From Cohnella silvisoli (GTDB lineage: Bacteria > Bacillota > Bacilli > Paenibacillales > Paenibacillaceae): DNA of 64,000 bases. This document shows, one piece after another, positions 25,102 to 34,029 of the stretch. How positions within the stretch are numbered: the stretch's first letter is position 1; the number at the start of each line of letters is the position of its first letter. Location: the NCBI RefSeq assembly GCF_021190915.1, contig NZ_JAIOAP010000003.1, positions 434,001 to 498,000 of the forward strand, read 5' to 3'. Under the pieces are notes generated by a model that saw nothing but the letters and a program-made list of their open reading frames with translations, had not been told where the DNA came from and ran no database searches. A program made the translations under genes and the position numbers.

Positions 25102-25557
25102 TTACTCTTCTTTGAGACTTCGTTCAAAAGCGTTCACGTTACCTAAGCAACAAGCCCCTTGGGGGTTGTTTACCTCACACCCGCATCGCCCAGCCTGAAC
25201 ATGAGCTTTGATTTGGTCAGCAGGTTTTTGGTCGGTGCCCACGGCTTGAATAAGCCGCTCTCTTGTCCAATCAAAACAGTAACACACAGGCACGTCTGCG
25301 CTCATATTTTTTTGGTACACTGGCACCTTTAGGTCGTTCTGCACAAACGTTTGCGAATGGTTACTGCTGAAGTAGACGATAGAGCAAGGAGGGTTGGAAC
25401 AAAAAACATAAGATTTATCTGGCTCAATGGTTTCCAATGCCGCCGCTTGAAGTAGGGACTTGAGCGTTATGAGTTGCACGTTTTTGCCCTTTTCACCGCA
25501 GGAAGGGCACTCTGTTTTTGCAGTTTCGACGCTATTAGCTGGTGTACAGCAATCCAT
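25102..25557 (-). CDS. CopZ N-terminal-like / Csac_0668-type 2Fe-2S metallochaperone
   Basis: A 151-residue Cys-rich protein: Cys3-Cys4 at the N-terminus, CPSCGEKG zinc-ribbon-like pair, CSNPPCSIVYF, the pair in CYCFDWTRE, and C-terminal CGCEVNNP and CCLG. The order resembles the 2Fe-2S/zinc N-terminal domain of archaeal CopZ and the Csac_0668 (seleno)protein family. The CYCF..T.E..I block is the clearest match. No fused HMA copper domain is present. Family members are thought to bind or reduce metal ions. It is followed by a REP-like module and lies 16 bp after the VOC gene on the same strand. Confidence 0.65.
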   Translation of the reverse strand: MDCCTPANSVETAKTECPSCGEKGKNVQLITLKSLLQAAALETIEPDKSYVFCSNPPCSIVYFSSNHSQTFVQNDLKVPVYQKNMSADVPVCYCFDWTRERLIQAVGTDQKPADQIKAHVQAGRCGCEVNNPQGACCLGNVNAFERSLKEE

Positions 25558-25573
25558 AAGTTTTATCTCTCCT

Positions 25574-25930
25574 CTATTTCCGAGTACAAATTCGCAATTG
25601 ATTTCCGTCTAGATCTAAAACTGTCATCATGCGGAGACCTTCAAGATCCTCGCTTGGAGGCTCAATAATATGGGAGTTTATTTTGCTCTTGAACTCGCTA
25701 TACCAGCTATCAACATTTGGAACAAAAAAGTGAATCAACCCGCCGACTTGACAGTCGCCCGTATGTTCAGTCAAATAAATCACCATTTCATCCTTCGAGA
25801 TTTGAGCAAAAACAGGAAAATGCGGTTCAAACCGATGTTCCCAGTCCATTTGAAAACCCATTCCCTCCACGTAGAACGCCTTACTATTTGAATAGTCCGT
25901 GATGCGAAATGCAGGAATCACTTTCTGCAT
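25574..25930 (-). CDS. VOC-superfamily (glyoxalase/bleomycin-resistance-like) protein
   Basis: A 118-residue protein with two beta-alpha-beta-beta-beta modules: KVIPAFRITDYSNSKAFYVEGMGF at the N-terminus and a second with LIHFFVPNVDSWYSEF, ending LDLDGNQLRICTR. The pattern without extra domains resembles bleomycin-binding immunity proteins and small glyoxalase-like proteins; the ligand is not predictable. ATG 25930 is chosen for its GTGGAGG site. It is upstream of and probably co-transcribed with the CopZ-like gene. Confidence 0.8.
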   Translation of the reverse strand: MQKVIPAFRITDYSNSKAFYVEGMGFQMDWEHRFEPHFPVFAQISKDEMVIYLTEHTGDCQVGGLIHFFVPNVDSWYSEFKSKINSHIIEPPSEDLEGLRMMTVLDLDGNQLRICTRK

Positions 25931-26003
25931 ATTGATCCTCCACAATTGTTTATTGCTATTTTATCATACTCTAGTTGCGTTTAATGAAGCTATAACCACA
26001 CTT

Positions 26004-26147
26004 CGGGAATCGGTATACATTCTTGGCCTCAATCGGCAATCGGTACGAAATCTTGACATTGATTTTTGACAAGAATATATACCGATAAAATAATAAATCC
26101 ACTTTTTACGCGGGTTAGAATAAGTACACAATCTTATCATCCGACAT
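26004..26147 (+). repeat. Divergent copy of the dispersed TTCTTG repeat (CGG-type arms)
   Basis: Units CGGTATACATTCTTG (26011) and CGGTACGAAATCTTGACA (26041) are 30 bp apart, each preceded by an AAT triplet. The inverted arm GACAAGAATATATACCGAT follows at about 26068-26086, then an A/T-rich segment, TTTTTACGCG and a last unit. The layout equals the copies at 35.3 and 50.5 kb, but the outer arm bases are changed from GGGATC to CGGTAT on both sides. The stretch from 25946 to 26471 holds no gene besides this repeat, a partial repeat at 26226-26251 and a hairpin. Confidence 0.7.
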
Positions 26148-26272
26148 TTTTTATTTATTTTCCTTTATTATTATGATCCAGGAATCACTCATAGAGTGTA
26201 TTCATTCTATTCAAATGATGATGATGACAAGAACATTGTCCGATTCCCTACTCTTTGTACTAAAAGAAATTG

Positions 26273-26313
26273 CAAACCCCAACAGTAAAATAAACTGTGG
26301 GGTTTGGTTTTTT
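26273..26313 (+). terminator. Strong terminator-like hairpin
   Basis: CAAACCCCAACAGT (26273-26286) pairs with ACTGTGGGGTTTG (26294-26306) with one bulged A, followed by GTTTTTT. No plus-strand gene is recognised before it, so it may mark a lost gene or serve minus-strand transcription from the Cys/Met gene. Confidence 0.7.
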
Positions 26314-26471
26314 AGATTTATACCTTTTTCAGTAAGAATCCTTTTAGTGTCCGCCAAAAGTTTCTCAGAATCCAAGACTAGAAAATCTAGCTTTGGACCG
26401 CTCCTTATTGTATATATAAATTAGTCATTTAGCTACTCTGCTAGAAGCCTACTTGCCTAACGTAACTTGCT

Positions 26472-27662
26472 TTATAGGCTAGCTAACGCCTGATTAAAGT
26501 CTTCCATTAAATCATCGATATCCTCGAGCCCAACAGATAACCTAACGGTGTGCTCTAATCGTGTTTCATGCTCGGTGCGAGATTTCTGTTCGGGATTAAT
26601 GGCTAGACCTGGGGAATAAATCAGGCTTTCAAAGCCTCCCCAGCTCACGCCGATTTGAAATAGCTTCAGATTGTTCATCAGCTTTGCTACAGCAGAAGGA
26701 CCGCCATGCAGCTCAAAGCTGAACAAACCTGTGTTCCCTTTAAACTGTCGTACCGCAAGCTCATACTGCTCATGCTGCTCCAGCAATGGAAGATTGACTC
26801 TGCTGACATGAGGGTGCTGGCTAAGCATAAGCGCAATTCGCATCGCTGACTCGGCATGCTGCTTCATACGTAGTCCGAATGTCTTCAGTCCACGAGTAAG
26901 CAGCCACGCCTCCAACGGTGCTAATGTAGCCCCAAGCAGCACGATTTCATTGTTCGCTATCGCATCAATCCGCTCTTGCGAAGCAATGACTACTCCAGCA
27001 GTCACATCACTGTGACCTGACAAATATTTGGAAGCGGAATGGATCACGATGTCAATGCCCCATTCAATGGGGCGCATTGTTGCAGGTGTTGCGCAAGTGT
27101 TATCCATTACCGTTAGTAATTGATGTTTCTTGGCGATTTGGACGACAGCCGGAATATCGAATACATCCATGTAGAAGGTTGAAAACCCTTCACAATACAG
27201 CATTTTCGTATTCGGCTTAATCGCTGCTTGTACCTGGTCTAATTGTCTGAAATCCACGAAATCAGCAGTAACACCAAACTTAGGCAAGTAGTTTTGGAGC
27301 AGCTGATATGTGCCACCGTATATCGGATAGCTGCACACTACATGGTCGCCTTGGCTCAAGCAGTGAAGCAACGTAGAGGAGATTGCCGCCATTCCCGAAG
27401 TGAATAGCTTGGCCGCCTCTCCCTTTTCCAACGCCGCTAGCTTCTTCTCTGCGATCTGCCGAGTAGGGTTAGAAATCCTTGAATAATAATAAGCCTCTTG
27501 CTGCCATTGCGACTTATGGAATGCCTCATACGAATCAAATGTAAATAGTGTATTCATAAACACGGGTGGAACAACCGCTCCTAGAAACGTTTCATCCCCA
27601 TAATGGGCAAGCATGGTCTGCATGCCTGCATCCTTGGTTTCCTTCCCTAATGGTTTGCTCAT
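26472..27662 (-). CDS. PLP-dependent Cys/Met-metabolism enzyme (cystathionine gamma-synthase/lyase or methionine gamma-lyase type)
   Basis: A 396-residue fold-type I PLP enzyme. The family signature is present: the pyridoxal Lys in SASKYLSGHSDVTAG, the preceding MDNTCATP, the substrate loop YYYSRISNPTR near residue 60, and C-terminal VRLSVGLEDIDDLM. It cleaves or forms C-S bonds of cysteine, homocysteine or methionine derivatives; the specific reaction cannot be fixed. It is 47 bp after the permease gene on the same strand with its own GGTGGAGAGG site. It therefore looks like the last gene of the phosphatase/ABC operon, an unusual partner. Confidence 0.85.
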   Translation of the reverse strand: MSKPLGKETKDAGMQTMLAHYGDETFLGAVVPPVFMNTLFTFDSYEAFHKSQWQQEAYYYSRISNPTRQIAEKKLAALEKGEAAKLFTSGMAAISSTLLHCLSQGDHVVCSYPIYGGTYQLLQNYLPKFGVTADFVDFRQLDQVQAAIKPNTKMLYCEGFSTFYMDVFDIPAVVQIAKKHQLLTVMDNTCATPATMRPIEWGIDIVIHSASKYLSGHSDVTAGVVIASQERIDAIANNEIVLLGATLAPLEAWLLTRGLKTFGLRMKQHAESAMRIALMLSQHPHVSRVNLPLLEQHEQYELAVRQFKGNTGLFSFELHGGPSAVAKLMNNLKLFQIGVSWGGFESLIYSPGLAINPEQKSRTEHETRLEHTVRLSVGLEDIDDLMEDFNQALASL

Positions 27663-27709
27663 CTTGTCCTCTCCACCTCTACCTCTATCTATTCAAGCTT
27701 ATCGATTTT

Positions 27710-28546
27710 CTAGCCTTTCACAGCCCCATCCGTCAGTCCGTTAACAACAAATCGTTGCATAAAGGCAAACATAATCAACGATGGAACGGTTGCTGCTATG
27801 CCTCCAGCCGTCATGACACCCCAATCAATATCATAGTTGTGTATAAACATGTTCAATCCTACTGGAATTGTTTTTAAACTGTCGCTGCTTATTATCATTA
27901 CTGCTCCAAGCAGATCGTTCCACGCTCCAACAAAGGCAAAGATGAAGGTTGCAATTACACCCGGTAACATTAGGGGCAGAATGATTTTGAATAGTGACTG
28001 CATTTTGTTGCAGCCGTCGATCAATGCAGCTTCTTCAAGGTCCATCGGAATTCGATCGAAAAAGCTCCGCATTAAGATCAAGCTAAATGGAATAGTCCCA
28101 ACTGTGTAAAAAAGGATGAGTCCGCCCATTGTGTTGGTTAAGCCAAGCTTGGAATACATAATAATCGTCGGTACTAACACGAGGACACCTGGAATCAATT
28201 GTGTTAACAGCAAGCCGTAAATGACAAGTTTATGTCCTCTGAATTTGAATCTCGCCATCGCATAACCGCCAAGAACGGCCAGACAAGTACCAAACAATCC
28301 GGTAGCCAATGAAAGAATAATACTGTTCTTAAAAAATATGTGAAAATTAGAGGTTTCAAAAAGGTAGATGTAATTGTCGAATGTGATATGTTTCGGCCAA
28401 TACTGAATATTAGTTGTAAGGATATCCAATTTGGGTTTTAACGAAGTGATAAATAGCCAATAGAATGGCGCTAATACCATCAGCAGATAACCCAACAAAA
28501 CAACAAAACGGACAATAACAATAGGCGCACGTTGTTTTTTGTTCAT
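27710..28546 (-). CDS. Carbohydrate ABC transporter permease (MalG/UgpE type)
   Basis: A 278-residue inner-membrane permease with six predicted helices and the binding-protein-dependent transport motif EEAALIDGCNKMQSLFKIILPLMLPG (EAA loop). Its C-terminus VNGLTDGAVKG is typical of MalG/UgpE-type CUT1 permeases. The start overlaps the stop of the partner permease (TAATG). No ATPase is encoded in the operon, so a shared MsmX/UgpC-type ATPase elsewhere is expected. Confidence 0.92.
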   Translation of the reverse strand: MNKKQRAPIVIVRFVVLLGYLLMVLAPFYWLFITSLKPKLDILTTNIQYWPKHITFDNYIYLFETSNFHIFFKNSIILSLATGLFGTCLAVLGGYAMARFKFRGHKLVIYGLLLTQLIPGVLVLVPTIIMYSKLGLTNTMGGLILFYTVGTIPFSLILMRSFFDRIPMDLEEAALIDGCNKMQSLFKIILPLMLPGVIATFIFAFVGAWNDLLGAVMIISSDSLKTIPVGLNMFIHNYDIDWGVMTAGGIAATVPSLIMFAFMQRFVVNGLTDGAVKG

Positions 28547-29463
28547 TATAAGTTACCTGCTTTTTCAAATTTAGTGAGACGAAGGAAAATAAAAGCAAAT
28601 AGGAGCAATAATACCATAAAGAATAGACCGATAGCCGCTGCTTGACCGTAGTCTAGCGAAGCAAAAGCTTTCATGAACATGTAGGAAGCTAACGTGTTGG
28701 ATGAATTTGCTGGTCCGCCTGTCGTCATAATATAGATCAATTCGGCAGATGAAAACACCCAAATGGTTCTTAGCAGCAATGTAATCAGAATAGTTTGCTT
28801 AATGTAACTAAAGGTAACATGCCAAAACCTAGAAATGATTCCCGCTCCATCTATTTCCGCCGCTTCGTAAATCTCATGCGGAATAGATTGCATCGCTGCA
28901 AGCAGCATGATTGCAAAGAAAGGAATTCCCGTCCAGGCCATGGCAATAATAACCGAGTATAGCGCCATTTTAGGATCGGACAGGAAATAAATTTTTTCGT
29001 GAATTATCCCAAGCTTCAACAGAATATCATTGACAGGTCCGTACTCTGTATTGAATAACCAGCGGAATGTCAAGCCTATGACAAAGGAGGAAACTGCCCA
29101 TGGTAGGAAAACGAAAGCCTGATATACATTACGCAAAGGAAACGGACGACTCAAAGATAACGCGAGAATTAAACCAAGAATAAATTGCGCTCCTACTGTT
29201 AAAACTACCCAGATTAGAGTGTTTTTCATGATTAACGGAAAGTTATTATCGGTAAGAACAGCTTTAAAGTTCTCAATTCCGTTAAAACCAATAGCATTAG
29301 GAGCGGTCAGCTTAAAGCTTTGAAAGGCGTACATGATAGAGCTTAATAAGGGATACGCCAGAAAAATAAATAATAGAAAAAAACTAGGAAAGAGCAGGAT
29401 ATACGGTTCATTCTTACGAACATATTTCAATTGCAGAAACCCCCAGTCACTTCTGAAATTCAA
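28546..29463 (-). CDS. Carbohydrate ABC transporter permease (MalF/UgpA type)
   Basis: A 305-residue six-helix permease with N-terminal YVRKNEPYILLFPSFFLLFIFLAYPLL and the EAA loop IYEAAEIDGAGIISRFWHVTFSYIK. It pairs with the downstream MalG-type protein and the lipoprotein encoded upstream to form a CUT1 importer. The start region has several options; the Lys/Arg-rich SWGFLQLKYVRKNEP before the first helix is typical, and a slightly later start is possible. Confidence 0.92.
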   Translation of the reverse strand: MNFRSDWGFLQLKYVRKNEPYILLFPSFFLLFIFLAYPLLSSIMYAFQSFKLTAPNAIGFNGIENFKAVLTDNNFPLIMKNTLIWVVLTVGAQFILGLILALSLSRPFPLRNVYQAFVFLPWAVSSFVIGLTFRWLFNTEYGPVNDILLKLGIIHEKIYFLSDPKMALYSVIIAMAWTGIPFFAIMLLAAMQSIPHEIYEAAEIDGAGIISRFWHVTFSYIKQTILITLLLRTIWVFSSAELIYIMTTGGPANSSNTLASYMFMKAFASLDYGQAAAIGLFFMVLLLLFAFIFLRLTKFEKAGNL

Positions 29464-29529
29464 AAAAACATATCAGAGGTCAGTGAACTGACCCCTGATC
29501 GTATAGGATGCTTACAGATTCAATCCTTA

Positions 29530-30876
29530 CTAGCCTTTATAATTTGCAGCATGTGGAACTTTGTAATCCGGATTTTCTTTCATAAATTTCTGCATTCCCT
29601 TCGTTAAAAAGTCACCTAAATGCTTCATCGTATCTTCAGCCGATTGCGTGCCTAATAAATATTTTTGCACTTCTGCATCCATAATGCTTTCTCTGAATTC
29701 ACCAAGCTCAGGGAATTTTCCCATATCTGCACCAGGTATCCGCTTTGGATCATTCAACATATCGATAAATCCTTTCATTGGGCCTTGGCCGAGCTCAGGA
29801 TCTTTAAGGGAATCTTGCATGATCGGGATCAGGGTCATTACTTTACTATATTTATTATTGCTTTCCGGTTTGGAGATGAATTCAATAAATTTCCAGGCCG
29901 CTTCTTTATTCTTAGAGTTTTTGGAAATACTATATCCCCATGAAGCTCCTGCTCCGCCATATGAGTTGCCGTCTGCTGCCGGAGGGGTAGGAATGACCGT
30001 CCAAGTTCCATCCTTCATAGAGGCTTGTGCGGTAGCAACTACTTCAGTAGTTTGAGATAACATCCCGCTTACACCTGATGTGAAGCCCTGCACCATTTCT
30101 TGGTATCCCCAGTTTATGGAGTCCTTTGGAGCCCAGCCTTTTTTATAGATATCGGTGTATCTCTTGAATGCAGTCAATGCTTCGGGTCTAAGAAGAACTG
30201 ATGTGCCGTCCGGTTCATAGCTTTCGCCTTTTGTAACAGAGAAAATGTAAGCAAAGATTTGGTCAAACCCTGAACGAGCTCCCCGGTACGAAAAACCATA
30301 ACGATTTTTGGCTGGATCCGTCAATTTTTCGGTAGCATTAAACAATTCATCCCATGTTTTAGGCAATTCCAGATTCGCTTCTTTCATCCAATCTGTTCTT
30401 ATGAACAATGCCTCGCCCATAAGACCGTCCGGAATGATATAAACATCATTGAAGGGTTCACGCTGCTGTTTCTCGATTGTAACGTTCTTTACGAATGCTG
30501 CAAGATTATCTTTCTTATCCCATGCATCATATTGTTCCGTAATCGGCTCTAGATAGCCTGCTGGAACGAAAGTAGTTAACCAAGATGGGTAAACGTTGAC
30601 GACATCGGGCATTGTTTTGCTTTGACCTTGTGCTGTCAGCTTTGCAAAGGCTTGATCCCAAGGCACTGTTTCCAATTTCACTTTGATATTCGTATTTTCT
30701 TTTTCGAATTCAGCAATGATTTCATTAAAGAATTTCTTTCTCTCAGGCGATGGAGCAACGTCAGTAAAGCTGATTTCAATCTTCTTGCCTGAACCTCCAC
30801 TGCCGCCGTTGCTACAAGCGCTTGTAACTAGCAATGCCGTGCTAATAGCTAGCAAACCAAACATTCTTTTATTCAT
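29530..30876 (-). CDS. ABC transporter solute-binding lipoprotein (family 1)
   Basis: A 448-residue extracellular lipoprotein with a signal peptide and lipobox (LLVTSAC, lipid-modified Cys near residue 21) followed by a Gly/Ser linker. The mature part matches family-1 binding proteins: IEISFTDVAPSPERKKFFNEIIAEFEKENTNIKVKLE, PDVVNVYPSWL, LPKTWDELFNATEKLTDP and WKFIEFISKPESNNKYSK. ATG 30876 follows GAGAGGGAG. It is encoded between the PHP phosphoesterase and the two permeases. The ligand is probably a sugar, polyol phosphate or phosphodiester, given the three phosphatases. Confidence 0.92.
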   Translation of the reverse strand: MNKRMFGLLAISTALLVTSACSNGGSGGSGKKIEISFTDVAPSPERKKFFNEIIAEFEKENTNIKVKLETVPWDQAFAKLTAQGQSKTMPDVVNVYPSWLTTFVPAGYLEPITEQYDAWDKKDNLAAFVKNVTIEKQQREPFNDVYIIPDGLMGEALFIRTDWMKEANLELPKTWDELFNATEKLTDPAKNRYGFSYRGARSGFDQIFAYIFSVTKGESYEPDGTSVLLRPEALTAFKRYTDIYKKGWAPKDSINWGYQEMVQGFTSGVSGMLSQTTEVVATAQASMKDGTWTVIPTPPAADGNSYGGAGASWGYSISKNSKNKEAAWKFIEFISKPESNNKYSKVMTLIPIMQDSLKDPELGQGPMKGFIDMLNDPKRIPGADMGKFPELGEFRESIMDAEVQKYLLGTQSAEDTMKHLGDFLTKGMQKFMKENPDYKVPHAANYKG

Positions 30877-30972
30877 TGAAATCTCCCTCTCTAAATGCAA
30901 TTTTTTATAATGCTATTCCAATTACAAGGTGCTGCTTCTATACATGAGAATTCATACTGTAAACGAATACCC

Positions 30973-31923
30973 TCACTCTTCGGGGACAATCCAAAATGGC
31001 TGGGACCACGCCCTCTTGTTACCATGCCCCAAGCACTCGATACGTACATAGAATGCTTCACTCAGATCTTTATTGTGTAATCTGGGATTCTCACGCAATT
31101 CCTTCATGGTCAAAGAGGAAGAACCTCCATTTACTTTTTTCAAAATAACCCCATTTCGACTAATCCAATGAACTTCATCAGCATCGGATTCTATTGAAAT
31201 ACACTGATTGTTATCTTTTGTTTCAATTTTTGAAATGGATACTCCCGTTGATGCATAAAAGCGTCCCTCTGAAAGTGAGGCGATAATTCCTTTTGGATCA
31301 ATGGCTTGCGAATCTGGCCACTGCACACAGTTCCAAGCAATAAATTGATCTTCCCGTGCATGCTGGTCATCCGTTGCATGGCCCAAAATCCTCCATCCCT
31401 TACTCAACAGATAGTCCCAGCGATCAGTCGCTAAAGCCTGTCCGAACAGTCTTTCGATAACCCCAGTATAGATTTCTATACCTTTAATACCTTCCATCGA
31501 ATCGAGCATTTGATCTGTAGCATATTCTTGAAAGGGCTTGAAGTTGGGATGATTGAAAATGCAAAGTCCTCCGGCCTGATGCACTCTATCCATAATTTCC
31601 CTGGGTGTCAATGAAAGCGGAGGAAGTACTCTGTCAGCTCCAAGATATTGAAGAGTTTGTTCGTCTTTAGCCGCGACCTCTACGGCCGGGATTACACACA
31701 TCTTCGTATAGGGCTGTAGTTCTTCTCGTCTGAGTAAAAAATCATGTTCGGAAAGGGCAAAGTAATCGTATCCAGCTTCCTCATAAGCACGCACAATTGT
31801 TAAAGGTTCGTCGGTGCCATCCGACCTCGTCGAATGTCCATGATGATTGCCGCGAAGCCATTTGAAGCTGATGTCAGACTCTAAGTAGGACGATATAAAG
31901 TTATGCTGTTTAATTTCCAACAT
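30973..31923 (-). CDS. PHP-domain phosphoesterase
   Basis: A 316-residue protein with a PHP metal-dependent phosphoesterase domain. HxH is in GNHHGHSTRSDGTD near residue 30, then the SEHD motif, a Glu in IPAVEVAA, FNHPNFKP with metal His, and a late Asp/His pair in GHATDDQHARED. A C-terminal beta domain (about residues 225-316) follows. Related proteins hydrolyse phosphodiesters or sugar cyclic phosphates. ATG 31923 follows GAGGAAGGG. The upstream metallophosphatase gene ends within 20 bp, indicating coupling. Confidence 0.88.
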   Translation of the reverse strand: MLEIKQHNFISSYLESDISFKWLRGNHHGHSTRSDGTDEPLTIVRAYEEAGYDYFALSEHDFLLRREELQPYTKMCVIPAVEVAAKDEQTLQYLGADRVLPPLSLTPREIMDRVHQAGGLCIFNHPNFKPFQEYATDQMLDSMEGIKGIEIYTGVIERLFGQALATDRWDYLLSKGWRILGHATDDQHAREDQFIAWNCVQWPDSQAIDPKGIIASLSEGRFYASTGVSISKIETKDNNQCISIESDADEVHWISRNGVILKKVNGGSSSLTMKELRENPRLHNKDLSEAFYVRIECLGHGNKRAWSQPFWIVPEE

Positions 31924-31937
31924 TTTCCCTTCCTCTC

Positions 31938-32783
31938 TCAATCAGTTTGGTCTTCCCTAAATTTAATGCCCCATAAACGAAGTTCCAAGTCGATGGGCCG
32001 GACCGGCGGCTGGATTTGGTCGGGGATATAAAGTAGTTCCTCGCCCAGCATTTGTCCGTATTGCGTAAGCATGTCGTCATTCAAGAAACGGGTTTCGATA
32101 AATGCATCGCTGTCTTGTACTGTAATGATCCGGTAAGATGGTTTTATTAGGCAAGCGGCGGTCTGAATATACACCCATGGACTGCTGTGGTGTGTAGAGT
32201 GAATATGATTGTGACCGTTGCAATACAACCCGATCCCTTGCTTACTCGCGAGAATGCCTGTTAGCCGGTCATTCCGGATGGAAAGATGCTCCATTTCGGA
32301 AAAAGTGGTAGTTCCAAACAACGGGTGATGGGCAAACAATATAACCGGCTTGCTCTCGCTGCTCAATATCAATTCCTGTAGCCAGTCGAGTTGTTCGTCC
32401 GAGATCGCTCCCGAAGAGTCATCAGGACACTGTTCCCACACCGTATCGATAAATGCCACAATGGCATCCTCAGTCGACACATGATAATACAGAGGACGCT
32501 GTATTACCGAAGATATCAGCTCCTTAGGAATCGTCAGAGCATCATGATTTCCTATCGCTTGGTAGAAGTGAATATGTCTCTCATTCGCGATTTGGTAGAT
32601 CCGGCCGAATTCCGCAGGAGAGCCAGAGTGCGTTAAGTCACCGACTGAAACATGCATATCGGCCGGGACCTGAAATACATTATCGAGATAACGTGTGAGG
32701 AAATCTTCCTGATACTCCTTCAACGAAGGATCAGCGAACGATAGCGAATAATGCAGGTCCCCCATCACTACGATCTTCATCAT
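31938..32783 (-). CDS. Calcineurin-like metallophosphoesterase
   Basis: A 281-residue dinuclear-metal phosphoesterase with all five motif blocks: GDLHYS (residues 8-13), GDLTHSG, GNHD, FAHHPLFG and GHNHIH. It resembles CpdA/GpdQ-type phosphodiesterases, with a C-terminal extension (about residues 215-281). No signal peptide is visible, so it acts in the cytoplasm on imported substrate. It lies 72 bp after the HAD gene and directly before the PHP gene. Confidence 0.9.
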   Translation of the reverse strand: MMKIVVMGDLHYSLSFADPSLKEYQEDFLTRYLDNVFQVPADMHVSVGDLTHSGSPAEFGRIYQIANERHIHFYQAIGNHDALTIPKELISSVIQRPLYYHVSTEDAIVAFIDTVWEQCPDDSSGAISDEQLDWLQELILSSESKPVILFAHHPLFGTTTFSEMEHLSIRNDRLTGILASKQGIGLYCNGHNHIHSTHHSSPWVYIQTAACLIKPSYRIITVQDSDAFIETRFLNDDMLTQYGQMLGEELLYIPDQIQPPVRPIDLELRLWGIKFREDQTD

Positions 32784-32855
32784 GGCTATCCCCCTGTGCT
32801 GGCTTTGATATTGTCATCTTTAAAGGTCCAAATGCCGTAAATTCAGGCACACCTA

Positions 32856-33656
32856 TCAGATCTGATTACTCAACTTTCTGTAGAAACCGTCAATTGTGGA
32901 AACCTTATAAGTGGGAACTGGGCTTGCTCGTGGACGACTTCTGTGGTAAGAAATCCAAAGCGTATCGATTCCCGCATTCCTGCCCCCCTTAATGTCGGTG
33001 TAAATATTGTCGCCAACCATTAGGCACGCGTCCCGACTTGTTCCGGAAAGCTCAAGCGCTTTTTGAAACGGATATGGCTCAGGTTTTCCAATGGAAATAA
33101 CGCTTGGCCGGTCCAACATGGAAAGCACCGACGCCAGCAGTGCCCCCGTCTCTGGCACTCGCTCCCCGAACGCACCTGGGTGGTACACATCGGAATTGGT
33201 AAGAACCAGTTTTGCCCCCCGCTGCACTTGGTTGACGGTTCTACTCAATTTCTCGTAATTAAAGTGGACATCCCGGCCTAACACTATGAATTCGGATGTT
33301 CTTTGATCGTCCAGGCGGACGACTCGATGTCCAAATCCACTTAAGCTTGCCTCCAAGGATTCCGATCCGCATACCGATACAGTTACCTTGCCGTACTTCT
33401 CTAGCAGATATTTTCCGGTTAAATCGGTAGCTACCATAGCCTGTATTCCCAAAACAGGAAATCCCATGTCCGACATATTGGCAAGTACCTCATCCGATGT
33501 CTCGGTAGAATTATTGCTCAGAAAAATGATCTTTTTGTTCTTGTCCGCAAGGTATGAGATAAGTGCGATTGACCCTGGGTATGGTTCATTTCCCGCGTAC
33601 AAACATCCATCCAGGTCAAAAATATAAGTTTCATAATGCCCAAGCTCACATGTCAT
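32856..33656 (-). CDS. HAD-IIA family phosphatase (NagD/AraL-like)
   Basis: A 266-residue HAD hydrolase. Motif I is FDLDGCLYAG (nucleophile Asp, acid Asp at +2), motif II is FLSNNST typical of subclass IIA, a Lys lies in GKPEPYPF, and motif IV is MVGDNIYTDIKGG. NagD/AraL-type enzymes dephosphorylate nucleotides, glycerol-phosphate or sugar phosphates. It is the first gene of the minus-strand operon, divergent from the RpiR-type regulator. Likely start ATG 33656; the RBS is not strong. Confidence 0.9.
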   Translation of the reverse strand: MTCELGHYETYIFDLDGCLYAGNEPYPGSIALISYLADKNKKIIFLSNNSTETSDEVLANMSDMGFPVLGIQAMVATDLTGKYLLEKYGKVTVSVCGSESLEASLSGFGHRVVRLDDQRTSEFIVLGRDVHFNYEKLSRTVNQVQRGAKLVLTNSDVYHPGAFGERVPETGALLASVLSMLDRPSVISIGKPEPYPFQKALELSGTSRDACLMVGDNIYTDIKGGRNAGIDTLWISYHRSRPRASPVPTYKVSTIDGFYRKLSNQI

Positions 33657-33682
33657 CCCTATATTCTCCCGATTTGGTCTAT

Positions 33683-33875
33683 GGAGTATAATTCTCTAAA
33701 CAATTATTTCCAGTGAATTTTATTCCTTCTAAGTTATTTTTTGATTCTATCTTTCAAGATAAGTATCGTATCTTAATAAATGAGGATTCGATTCATGGAT
33801 CATACCTCCTGACTGTCCGTTACATTGAGGAATATAATTCTTTGTTTAATAAATAAATGAAGAATAATATTCCTT
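33683..33875. promoter_or_regulatory. Candidate operators of the RpiR-type regulator
   Basis: Three related palindromic sites in the divergent promoter region: GGAGTATAATTCTC (33683-33696), GGAATATAATTCTT (33829-33842) and the inverted copy AAGAATAATATTCC (33860-33873). The last two form a larger inverted repeat. RpiR-family repressors bind GAA-(N)5-TTC-like palindromes, so these fit. There is no other gene between 33657 and 34029. Confidence 0.5.
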
Positions 33876-33961
33876 GTTGATTAAACATTTTCATCTTAAC
33901 TGTTGAATGTTAACTGAAGGTTATTGTGATTTTAAATATTGTAAATTTGAACGGGGTTTTC

Positions 33962-33990
33962 TTGAATGGATTGGAATGTGATAATATAAA
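33962..33990 (+). promoter_or_regulatory. Sigma-A-like promoter of the rpiR-type gene
   Basis: TTGAAT (33962-33967), 17-bp spacer, TATAAA (33985-33990), 40 bp upstream of the start codon. Confidence 0.6.
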
Positions 33991-34029
33991 ATCATTGATG
34001 ATGATTAATAAAAAGTATGGAGAGCGTTC

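Noticed and set aside
27663..27709. S-box or T-box upstream of the Cys/Met PLP gene
   Set aside because: Only 47 bp separate it from the permease gene and no leader structure is present.
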